Below, one piece after another: positions 1 to 5,054 of a stretch of DNA of 6,339 nt. The notes under the pieces were generated by a model, which saw only the letters and a list, made by a program, of their open reading frames with translations, ran no database searches and was not told where the DNA came from. Positions within the stretch are counted from its first letter, which is position 1. Every line of letters begins with the position of its first letter. Source of the stretch: an uncultured Eubacterium sp. (GTDB lineage: Bacteria > Bacillota > Clostridia > Peptostreptococcales > Anaerovoracaceae); contig CAMOGZ010000091.1 in the NCBI GenBank assembly GCA_946614405.1, forward strand, positions 1 through 6,339, read 5' to 3'. The position numbers and the translations under genes were made by a program.

Positions 1-105
1 CAGGGCCCCGGAACGGCCATGGAGTTTGCGCTGCAGCTGATCCGGATCCTGAAAGGTGAGGCAGCCTCGGAGGAGGTCCGGGACGGGCTTCTGTACCGAT
101 ATTAA
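1..105 (+). CDS. DJ-1/PfpI family protein, C-terminal end (partial)
   Basis: Frame 1 is open from the first base to a TAA at 103-105, giving 34 residues that begin QGPGTAMEFALQLI. The GPGTAMEFAL stretch followed by a helix and a short 'EEVRDGLL' tail is the typical C-terminus of the DJ-1/ThiJ/PfpI family, where it packs against the nucleophile-elbow core. Members include protein/nucleotide deglycases, glyoxalase III-type enzymes and stress chaperones. The catalytic Cys and Glu lie upstream of the window, so activity cannot be judged. The stop is 16 bases before the next start, so it probably shares a transcript with the following gene. Family call is fairly sure; specific function is not. Confidence 0.8.
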   Translation, partial: QGPGTAMEFALQLIRILKGEAASEEVRDGLLYRY

Positions 106-121
106 GAGAGGATAATTTGCT

Positions 122-709
122 ATGGGATTGAAAATGGACCTTCACATGTATTCCGCATATTCAGAGGGGTCTCTGAAACCGCTGGAACTTGTGAGGAAAT
201 TTTATAACGATGAATACAGCCAGATCGCGCTGACGGACCGGAACACCACAGAGGGAGTGAAGGAGGCGCAGATCGCTGGAGAGGCCCTGGGGATCCAGGT
301 GAATGCCGGAGTGGAGATGTCCGCCGTCTGTGAGGGGACTCCACTGTATATCCTGGGCTATTACATCGATGTGGAAAATGAGGCGCTTCAGGAGGGCCTT
401 CGGAAACTCCGTGAAAGCGGCGAGCCCATGGACAGCGGTGAGGTCATCGCGCTGATCCGGGGAGCCGGAGGGATCCCCGCACTGGCTGCGCCCATGGAGA
501 TCTGCGGCATCGGCGAACCGGGGTCGGAGGACTACTTCCGGCGGCTGGACGAGATCCTGCGGACGCTGAAGAAACAGGGGCTGGGAGCGGTAGAGTGCTT
601 CCATCCATCCGCCACCAGGGAGCAGGGGATCACCTTCGTGACCTGCGCGGAGAAGTATCATTTGCACGTGACACAGGGTTCCGGGTTTAAGGGCCCTGAG
701 ACAGAATAA
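122..709 (+). CDS. Degenerate PHP-domain protein, probable pseudoenzyme
   Basis: This 195-residue protein follows the plan of YciV/RNase AM-type PHP phosphoesterases, which use a three-metal site to hydrolyse phosphate esters or RNA 5' ends. The frame of the fold is clear: MDLHMYSAYSEG (5-16), IALTDRNTTEG (35-45), AGVEMS (62-67), YILGYYID (76-83), PALAAP (119-124) and QGSGFKG (185-191). Against the usual motifs (HxH, SDG, TDHDT, GVE, HILGY, LAHP, GSDFHG) only H8, D39 and E65 remain. Changes are H to Y10, D to E15, H to R40, H to Y76, H to A123, D to G188 and H to K190. The helical insert between ILGY and LAHP is also short, which explains 195 rather than about 280 residues. The frame is uninterrupted, so this is not a decayed gene; it more likely has a binding or structural role. 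Start at 122 has a weak GAGAGG site at 107-112; ATG 134 is a possible alternative. It sits between the DJ-1 gene and glpP in the likely operon. Confidence 0.82.
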   Translation: MGLKMDLHMYSAYSEGSLKPLELVRKFYNDEYSQIALTDRNTTEGVKEAQIAGEALGIQVNAGVEMSAVCEGTPLYILGYYIDVENEALQEGLRKLRESGEPMDSGEVIALIRGAGGIPALAAPMEICGIGEPGSEDYFRRLDEILRTLKKQGLGAVECFHPSATREQGITFVTCAEKYHLHVTQGSGFKGPETE

Positions 710-740
710 AGTATGCCAGAACCAAAGGAGATGATGAGAT

Positions 741-1301
741 ATGGCAACGGTAAATTTTATGAACAATAAGATCGCTGCGGCGATCCGCACCGAGAAGGAT
801 TTCAGCAAGGCACTGCGTTCGGATGTGGACATGATTTTCCTGCTCCACTCCAACATCATGACCATTCAGCCCTGCATTAATGAGATCCACGGTGCAGGGA
901 AGAAGATCATCGTCCATGTGGATTTCGCAGAAGGAATCGGCAAGGACAGAGCAGGACTGGAATACCTGAAGAAGCTTGGCGTAGACGGGATCTGCACTAC
1001 CAGAACCAATCTTGTGCGCATGGCGAAGGACTTGGGAATGCTTACGGTTCAGCGTTTCTTTATGATCGATTCCCATTCTGTCGGGACATCTGTGGAATCC
1101 ATCAAGATCTCCAAGCCGGATATCGTAGAGATCATGCCGGCCATCGTAACCAAGAAAATCAAAGAATTCTCCAGCCTGGTTTCCGTTCCGGTCATCGCCG
1201 GCGGACTGGTGGAGACAGAGGAAGAAGTTAAGGCAGCTCTGGAGGCAGGTGCCAATGTGGTATCCACCGGCGAGACCTCCCTCTGGACAATGAAGTTTTA
1301 G
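741..1301 (+). CDS. glpP: GlpP-family glycerol-3-phosphate responsive antiterminator
   Basis: The 186-residue protein matches GlpP over its whole usual length. GlpP is a cytoplasmic TIM-barrel-like RNA-binding regulator: with glycerol-3-phosphate bound it prevents termination in the leaders of glp mRNAs and can stabilise them. Visible family blocks are IVHVDFAEGIGKD (57-69), GICTTRTNL (83-91), TVQRFFMIDS (102-111), KPDIVEIMPAIV, PVIAGGLVETEEEV and the C-terminal ALEAGANVVSTGETSLW. An AAAGGAG site at 724-730 precedes the start. The gene lies 31 bases after the PHP gene and 15 bases before the beta-CASP gene. No glpF, glpK or glpD is in the window, so any target would be elsewhere; a local target is not excluded. 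Family call is strong; the ligand and target are inferred from the family. Confidence 0.9.
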   Translation: MATVNFMNNKIAAAIRTEKDFSKALRSDVDMIFLLHSNIMTIQPCINEIHGAGKKIIVHVDFAEGIGKDRAGLEYLKKLGVDGICTTRTNLVRMAKDLGMLTVQRFFMIDSHSVGTSVESIKISKPDIVEIMPAIVTKKIKEFSSLVSVPVIAGGLVETEEEVKAALEAGANVVSTGETSLWTMKF

Positions 1302-1316
1302 CAAAGGGGTGAAAAT

Positions 1317-3023
1317 ATGAAAATCCGTTTTTGTGGAGCATCGACAGGCGTAACCGGGTCCTGCCATCTGCTGATGACAGAACAGCATAATGTTCTTCTG
1401 GATTGCGGACAGTTCCAGGGAGGAAAGGCCCAGGAAGCACTGAATTATGAGCAGTTTCCTTTCGATCCCATGGAGATCGAATGCATGATCCTCAGTCATG
1501 CCCATATCGATCACTGCGGCAGGATCCCACTTCTGGTAAAGAGGGGATTCCGCGGCAAGATCTACTGCACCGATGCCACAGCGGATCTTCTGCAGGTCAT
1601 GCTGCTGGACAGCGCTCACATCCATGAAAAGGATACGGAGTGGCAGAATAAGAGAAACGCCAGAGCCGGGAAGCCTCCCGTTGAGCCTTTGTACACCACC
1701 AAGGACGCAGAGGAAGCACTGACCCTGGTCGCTCCGGTACTCTACGACCAGCAGATCGAGATCAACGAGGACATGAAGATCGTCTTCAACGATGCTGGAC
1801 ATATCCTGGGATCTGCCATCACCGAGATCTGGGTCAAGGAAGGCGAGCGGGAGTCCAAGATCGTCTTTTCCGGCGACCTGGGCATGACGAATCGTCCGAT
1901 CCTGAGAGATCCCACCTACATCAAGAAGGCAGACTGCGTCATCATGGAGACAACCTACGGAAGCCGGAACCATGAGGAGAATGCCACCAGCATCAAGCAG
2001 CTCATCGATATCACACTGAAGACCGTCAAACGGGGCGGGACCGTGATCATCCCGGCCTTTGCCGTGGGCAGGACCCAGGAACTGATTTTTGAGTTCAACC
2101 GGTTCTACGAGAAGGCCAGCGAGGATTACAAGAAGGAACTGGACAATGTGGATGTCTATGTGGACAGCCCCATGGCCACCACCGCTACGGAAGTCTTCCG
2201 CAATAACGCCCAGGTGTTCGATGAAGAGACCAAAGAATATATTCTGCGGGGAGACAACCCGCTGGATTTCAAGAACCTGAAGTTCACCAGAAGCACCGAG
2301 GAGTCGCAGCAGCTGAATTTCAACCACAGTCCCAAGGTGATCATCTCTGCCAGCGGCATGTGCGAGGCGGGGCGCATCCGGCATCATCTGAAACACAATC
2401 TGTGGGATGCCAGAAACAGCGTGATCTTCGTGGGATACCAGGGAGAAGGAACCCTGGGCCGCGCCCTGATCGAGGGAGCCAAAGATGTGACTCTCTTCGG
2501 TGAGGATGTGCACGTACAGGCGGAGATCTACAACCTGGAAGGATTCTCCGGACATGCGGACCAGAACGGACTTCTGAGCTGGATCTCCGGATTCGAGAAA
2601 CCGCCCAAACAGGTCTTCCTGGTCCATGGTGAGGAGGAAGCCAAGCTGACCTTCGCATCTCTGGTGAAGGAGAAGCTGGGGTACGAGCCTATCGTGGTCA
2701 TGGGCAATTCCGAGTACGAGATCGATATGAATGATGTCTCCGTAGTCAATATGGAAGAGGCCAAGAAGACCGCCGCAGAGGACGAGGAAGTCCAGAAGGT
2801 CAGAAACAAGATCGCAGGCATTCATATGGATCTGGAAAGCATCCTTTACAATGCCAATATGGCCATGCAGAGCGAACTTTCTGAGGAAAAGCTGGTGAAG
2901 ATCAATAACATCGTCCAGGAACTGGAGAAGGCCACCATCAACCTGGGAAGTGCCGTCAACGCCAGAGAGGATAATGTAGAAAAGGCTTCACCGGAAGAGC
3001 CGGAGGAGAAGCCTGCTGAATAA
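1317..3023 (+). CDS. MBL-fold / beta-CASP RNA metallo-hydrolase
   Basis: This 568-residue protein is a metallo-beta-lactamase-fold nuclease with a beta-CASP cap, the group containing CPSF73/Ysh1 and RNase J. These enzymes cut or trim RNA with two zinc ions. All catalytic motifs are present: HAHIDH (61-66), H162 in AGHILGSA, D187 in SGDLG, beta-CASP motif A E211 in METTYG, motif B H413 in FSGHAD and motif C H437 in LVHGE. A His rather than Val at motif C is the RNA-type signature. PAFAVGRTQE (246-255) and SASGMCEAGRIRHH lie in the cap. From about residue 466 there is an extra C-terminal region of about 100 residues: helical, charged, probably coiled coil, ending in a Glu/Pro-rich acidic tail. 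It lacks the RNase J C-terminal domain arrangement. Start 1317 follows an AAAGGGGTGA site and closes the operon. RNA substrate is unknown. Confidence 0.9.
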   Translation: MKIRFCGASTGVTGSCHLLMTEQHNVLLDCGQFQGGKAQEALNYEQFPFDPMEIECMILSHAHIDHCGRIPLLVKRGFRGKIYCTDATADLLQVMLLDSAHIHEKDTEWQNKRNARAGKPPVEPLYTTKDAEEALTLVAPVLYDQQIEINEDMKIVFNDAGHILGSAITEIWVKEGERESKIVFSGDLGMTNRPILRDPTYIKKADCVIMETTYGSRNHEENATSIKQLIDITLKTVKRGGTVIIPAFAVGRTQELIFEFNRFYEKASEDYKKELDNVDVYVDSPMATTATEVFRNNAQVFDEETKEYILRGDNPLDFKNLKFTRSTEESQQLNFNHSPKVIISASGMCEAGRIRHHLKHNLWDARNSVIFVGYQGEGTLGRALIEGAKDVTLFGEDVHVQAEIYNLEGFSGHADQNGLLSWISGFEKPPKQVFLVHGEEEAKLTFASLVKEKLGYEPIVVMGNSEYEIDMNDVSVVNMEEAKKTAAEDEEVQKVRNKIAGIHMDLESILYNANMAMQSELSEEKLVKINNIVQELEKATINLGSAVNAREDNVEKASPEEPEEKPAE

Positions 3024-3038
3024 TCAAAGCAATATAAG

Positions 3039-3070
3039 GGAGCTGTCTCAAAATAGAGGCAGCTCCTTTA
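3039..3070 (+). terminator. Stem-loop terminator after the beta-CASP gene
   Basis: GGAGCTGTCTC (3039-3049) pairs with GAGGCAGCTCC (3056-3066) over 11 positions with one G-U, around a six-base AAAATA loop. It starts 15 bases after the TAA of the upstream gene. Only TTTA follows, so the U-tract is weak on the plus strand; the reverse strand is followed by CTTATATT. It may work in both directions between the convergent genes. The right arm also forms the left end of the inverted-repeat element, so termination and repeat are physically merged. Confidence 0.65.
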
Positions 3071-3270
3071 GCATGCCCGGCAAACGGTTTTGCTAAGTCC
3101 TCGTCGCAGGCATGTCAGTACACTCGGCTCAGATAGAATAGAGTCCCGGGAAAACTCGCAGCATTACTGCTGCTCAAACAGTTCCCGGGACTTTGCTATT
3201 CTATTTCTTCGCCTCGTGTCTTCCTGCTACTGCTCCTGCGGAAATCGCATAACCGTGTTGCCGGGCATGC
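3071..3270. repeat. Nested 200-bp palindrome inside the element
   Basis: The outer arms GCATGCCCGGCAA (3071-3083) and TTGCCGGGCATGC (3258-3270) are perfect 13-bp inverted repeats. They extend through 3084-3093 with 3247-3256, with one bulge at 3257 and one mismatch. Inner arms follow: ATAGAATAG (3133-3141) with CTATTCTAT (3196-3204), then AGTCCCGGGAA (3142-3152) with TTCCCGGGACT (3182-3192), with a TTG bulge at 3193-3195. The tip holds a 5-bp GCAGC/GCTGC hairpin (3158-3173). The middle segment, 3094-3132 with 3205-3246, pairs poorly. The RNA from either strand would form one long rod-shaped structure. Confidence 0.75.
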
Positions 3271-3297
3271 GTTAGGCGCTGCTCTCTTTGCAGCAGT

Positions 3298-3326
3298 CTC
3301 TTATTGCCTTCACGGCAAAATAAGAG
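3298..3326. repeat. Compact hairpin in the right part of the element
   Basis: CTCTTA (3298-3303) pairs with TAAGAG (3321-3326) and TTGCC (3304-3308) with GGCAA (3314-3318), leaving a two-A bulge and a TTCAC loop. That is 11 pairs in 29 bases. It lies outside the 200-bp palindrome but inside the terminal repeats. A weaker GCTGC/GCAGC hairpin lies just to its left (about 3280-3295). No T-rich run follows on either strand, so it does not look like a terminator. Confidence 0.6.
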
Positions 3327-3375
3327 TTCTGCAATGAGGACTTCGCATTCGGCATGCAGAAGGCACTGCCTCTAT

Positions 3376-4173
3376 TCAGATCTCGACTTCCACGGTCTGA
3401 ACGGGGGAGTATGTTACAGTTCCCTCGATGAAGACCTCGGTGAGCTTGCCGCCATCCTTGACTGCCGTAGCCGTCAGGGTCCCGGCGGGCTGGTTCAGCT
3501 CCAGGGAGTAGGTGCCGTCCGGCTTGTCCCATGCGTGGGCGATAACCACAGCGGTGGAGCCGGAGCCGCAGCTCCCCTCAAAGTAAGTGGAGTCCACATC
3601 CCGCACATAGACCACAGGCTCCAGCTTCCGGGTCTCCGGGTAGTAATACATGACTCCCATGGCAGGGGGATCATAGGTCTCGTTGATGTAGTTCCGGATG
3701 GGCACAAAGGATTCCTCGCCGGCATTATGATCAAGCCAGATCACATGCATGATGCCGCCCAGATCCACCAGAACGCTGCCGTTGACTCCTTCATAGGGGC
3801 AGTCTGTGATGGTCTGAACGGATAGGGGATCCGGCATACGGATGCGGGTAAAGGCATTGGCAGGATCCACCCAGACATCCATGGGATGATCCACTCCGCT
3901 GACCGTGACGGTAACGGTCCCGCTCTCTGTCATTCCTTCTCTCATGGCTTCCATCAGAGCGAATGCTCTGGAGGCGTTGCCGCAGAACTCCAGTCCGCAC
4001 ATGTTCATGGAATGGTCGCCTGTGATGAATGCTACCTGTTCGCCGTTCAGCTCCTTCATCTCCAAAAGCTGGGTGGCAATGTTCTGATACTGTTCTACAG
4101 GAAAAGGATCCAGCACGAAAATCGTGATATTACCGGCAGGATCCGCAATTCTTACTCTGATCTTCTGCTTCAT
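3376..4173 (-). CDS. DapF-fold amino-acid racemase, CntK/LarH (histidine racemase)-like
   Basis: The 265-residue protein has the cofactor-independent DapF fold, which uses two cysteines to invert the alpha carbon of an amino acid. Catalytic candidates are C64 in GLEFCGNAS (60-68) and C202 in GSCGSGS (200-206). DPAGNITIFVLD (11-22) replaces the GNDF opening of true DapF, and LNQPAGTLT lies near the C-terminus. As I recall staphylococcal CntK, it has similar PSGNMTILV, GNEFCGNAT, NSCGSGTA and HQPGGS blocks, so a histidine racemase-like role is more likely than diaminopimelate epimerase. CntK feeds D-histidine to staphylopine synthesis; no CntL/CntM partner is visible here, so substrate and pathway stay open. 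I chose ATG 4173 because an AAAGGAG site lies 7 bases upstream; an in-frame ATG at 4215 would overlap the promoter. The gene is monocistronic and convergent with the left operon. Confidence 0.78.
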   Translation of the reverse strand: MKQKIRVRIADPAGNITIFVLDPFPVEQYQNIATQLLEMKELNGEQVAFITGDHSMNMCGLEFCGNASRAFALMEAMREGMTESGTVTVTVSGVDHPMDVWVDPANAFTRIRMPDPLSVQTITDCPYEGVNGSVLVDLGGIMHVIWLDHNAGEESFVPIRNYINETYDPPAMGVMYYYPETRKLEPVVYVRDVDSTYFEGSCGSGSTAVVIAHAWDKPDGTYSLELNQPAGTLTATAVKDGGKLTEVFIEGTVTYSPVQTVEVEI

Positions 4174-4180
4174 GAGAATG

Positions 4181-4187
4181 CTCCTTT
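4181..4187 (-). promoter_or_regulatory. Ribosome binding site deciding the racemase start
   Basis: Read on the minus strand this is AAAGGAG with a 7-base spacer before ATG 4173. It rules out the longer start at 4215, which has no such site and would place the first codons inside the -10 region. Confidence 0.85.
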
Positions 4188-4203
4188 CCGTTTTTCTGGT
4201 TTC

Positions 4204-4214
4204 AGTATACCACA
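4204..4214 (-). promoter_or_regulatory. Extended -10 promoter of the racemase gene
   Basis: Minus-strand TGTGGTATACT contains TATACT (4209 to 4204) preceded by TG one base upstream, an extended -10. No good -35 lies at the expected distance, which is usual for extended -10 promoters. Transcription would start near 4197, giving a leader of about 24 bases. Upstream sequence is A/T-rich. Confidence 0.6.
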
Positions 4215-4390
4215 TTTTTCCTTAAATAGTAGGGAGAAAACAACCAAAAACAATAATGATACATAATGGTCTGAATATTTATGCAATTATTCTAATCCCC
4301 ACGCCGGACCGCTTTCCGGGACCCGATTACAATAAACTACTGAAAAACGACAAGTAAGTCATTAAATACGACATCGGGGCAGAAACAGTA
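4215..4390. other. Intergenic region between divergent genes, no gene seen
   Basis: The stretch from the racemase start to the next start (4174-4486) has no supported ORF. The racemase-proximal half is A/T-rich with A-tracts. A small GC-rich hairpin, CCGGA (4304-4308) with TCCGG (4315-4319), has no T-run and does not look like a terminator. I see no repeat, tRNA or known riboswitch motif here. Confidence 0.5.
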
Positions 4391-4419
4391 TTGACTAATT
4401 CTTCCAGTGGTGGCATAGT
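4391..4419 (+). promoter_or_regulatory. Probable promoter of the RinA/ArpU-like gene
   Basis: TTGACT (4391-4396) is followed after 17 bases by CATAGT (4414-4419), with TG at 4411-4412 giving an extended -10. The -35 is near consensus and the -10 matches 4 of 6. The leader would be about 60 bases. GGTGG (4409-4413) and CCACC (4427-4431) form an inverted repeat around the -10 that could be an operator, but it is short. Confidence 0.5.
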
Positions 4420-4471
4420 AATGAAACCACCTAAATACTATAACAAACCTGGCCGGGTGAATAAAAATATA

Positions 4472-4479
4472 AAAGGAGG
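4472..4479 (+). promoter_or_regulatory. Ribosome binding site deciding the start at 4487
   Basis: AAAGGAGG stands 7 bases before ATG 4487. The in-frame ATG 4481 is only one base from it, and the longer open frame back to TTG 4391 starts on the -35 box, so 4487 is preferred. Confidence 0.8.
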
Positions 4480-4486
4480 AATGAGA

Positions 4487-4894
4487 ATGGCTAGAGAATG
4501 GCAGCAAACACGTTTTCCTGAATTCGTCCTGCCCGATGCTGTGTATTACCAGTCTGTCTGGGCGGTCAGGGATTTGTATCGGATGAAGAATCGTATTATA
4601 GAACTGGATGAAGAAATCTCCTCCGGAAAGTGTCCGCCGGGGGTGGTCAGTGATGTGACCAAGGGATATCCCTTCCATAAACCGACGGAGAAGGCGGCGG
4701 TGGAGAAGATGCTCCTGGAGAACAGGGTGGACGCCATTGACGGAGCACTGCGGACTGTACCGGAGATCTACCGGTCGCCGGTGATGGAGAGCATCATCAA
4801 CCGGAAGAATCCCACCGGTTCTCTGAGTAAGATATGGAAGATCTGGAAGCAGCGGTTTCTGTTTAACGTGGCGAAGAATCTGTCCCTGATCTGA
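4487..4894 (+). CDS. RinA/ArpU-like small regulator (sigma-region-4-like), putative
   Basis: This 135-residue soluble protein opens with an aromatic-rich block (FPEFVLPDAVYYQSVWAVRD, 10-29), followed by a charged helix (RMKNRIIELDEEI), a short loop ending GYPFHKPTEKAAVEK, a second helix (NRVDAIDGALRTVPEIYR) and a C-terminal WKIWKQRFLFNVAKNLSLI. This order, with the 'a-I-x-x-A-L-x-x-v-P-x-x-Y-R' helix and a tail resembling the end of a sigma-70 region 4 helix-turn-helix, is that of small phage-type late-transcription regulators (RinA/ArpU group) and of chromosomal relatives common in Lachnospiraceae. No phage genes are nearby. It has its own promoter, and no terminator follows before 5013. A role in DNA binding is inferred from motif resemblance; its target is unknown. 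Confidence 0.6.
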   Translation: MAREWQQTRFPEFVLPDAVYYQSVWAVRDLYRMKNRIIELDEEISSGKCPPGVVSDVTKGYPFHKPTEKAAVEKMLLENRVDAIDGALRTVPEIYRSPVMESIINRKNPTGSLSKIWKIWKQRFLFNVAKNLSLI

Positions 4895-4931
4895 GGAGAA
4901 ATAAATCTTTCAATATTTAACAAAAAAGGTA

Positions 4932-4960
4932 TTGTAAGGGAATTAAAACTGTGGTATTAT
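4932..4960 (+). promoter_or_regulatory. Strong promoter ahead of the secreted protein / pilus-type genes
   Basis: TTGTAA (4932-4937), a 17-base spacer and TATTAT (4955-4960), with TG at 4952-4953 forming an extended -10. Transcription would begin near 4967. The promoter lies upstream of an intrinsic terminator, so initiating polymerase must pass 5013-5038 to reach the coding sequence. Confidence 0.7.
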
Positions 4961-4986
4961 AGTAGTGTAAATAAATGGAATCTGAC

Positions 4987-5006
4987 GCAGGAAGGAGGAA
5001 ACCTGC
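4987..5006 (+). other. Leader hairpin exposing a ribosome-binding-like loop
   Basis: GCAGG (4987-4991) pairs with CCTGC (5002-5006), leaving AAGGAGGAAA in the loop. The AAGGAGG is a perfect Shine-Dalgarno sequence, but no ATG follows at normal distance; the nearest is CTGCTG at 5003, which would give a 5-codon frame ending at TGA 5018-5020. Possible leader peptide or regulator binding loop; unproven. Confidence 0.35.
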
Positions 5007-5012
5007 TGGACA

Positions 5013-5038
5013 AGGGCTGAGAATCTCAGCCCTTTTTC
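5013..5038 (+). terminator. Intrinsic terminator in the leader, possible attenuator
   Basis: AGGGCTGAG (5013-5021) and CTCAGCCCT (5025-5033) form a perfect 9-bp stem with a three-base loop (or 8 bp with a wider loop), followed at once by TTTTTCT. This is a textbook factor-independent terminator. It lies 53 bases after the predicted start of the promoter at 4932-4960 and just before the next coding sequence. It can end the upstream 4487-4894 transcript, attenuate the downstream operon, or both. Confidence 0.8.
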
Positions 5039-5054
5039 TATGCAGGGAAAAGGA

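Larger units (their letters stand above)
3052..3376. repeat. Inverted-repeat-bounded intergenic element (about 325 bp), MITE-like or structured RNA
   Basis: The ends are inverted copies: 3052-3077 and 3351-3376 match at 22 of 26 positions, both starting AATAGAGGCAG and both containing GCATGCC. A further inverted pair, 3095-3109 with 3329-3343, matches at 13 of 15. Inside lie a 200-bp nested palindrome and a separate hairpin. The right end touches the stop codon of the minus-strand racemase gene. No convincing ORF or transposase is present. Short non-coding elements with terminal inverted repeats fit a non-autonomous transposon (MITE) or an intergenic palindromic repeat family, but I see no clear target-site duplication. 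A structured RNA is the alternative. The repeats are directly visible; the mobile nature is inferred. Confidence 0.6.

Noticed and set aside
687..2825. 712-codon open frame on the minus strand opposite glpP and the beta-CASP gene
   Set aside because: It is the antisense shadow of two genes with complete, motif-perfect plus-strand proteins; it has no recognisable domain and no ribosome binding site.
3090..3275. 61-codon open frame inside the palindromic element
   Set aside because: It follows the inverted repeats, has no ribosome binding site and no recognisable protein features.
3040..3385. Target-site duplication flanking the inverted-repeat element
   Set aside because: No convincing direct repeat flanks the ends 3052 and 3376; only chance 2-4 base matches.
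4174..4215. Longer N-terminus of the racemase starting at ATG 4215
   Set aside because: It starts beside the extended -10 element and lacks a ribosome binding site; ATG 4173 has AAAGGAG at ideal distance.
4961..5038. Cyclic-di-GMP riboswitch in the leader of the pilus-type operon
   Set aside because: Attractive because Tad pili are often under c-di-GMP control, but the leader is too short and lacks the conserved GEMM tetraloop/receptor-type motifs.
5040..5054. Earlier start ATG 5040 for the secreted protein
   Set aside because: It overlaps the end of the terminator T-run and has no adjacent ribosome binding site; ATG 5055 gives a standard signal peptide.
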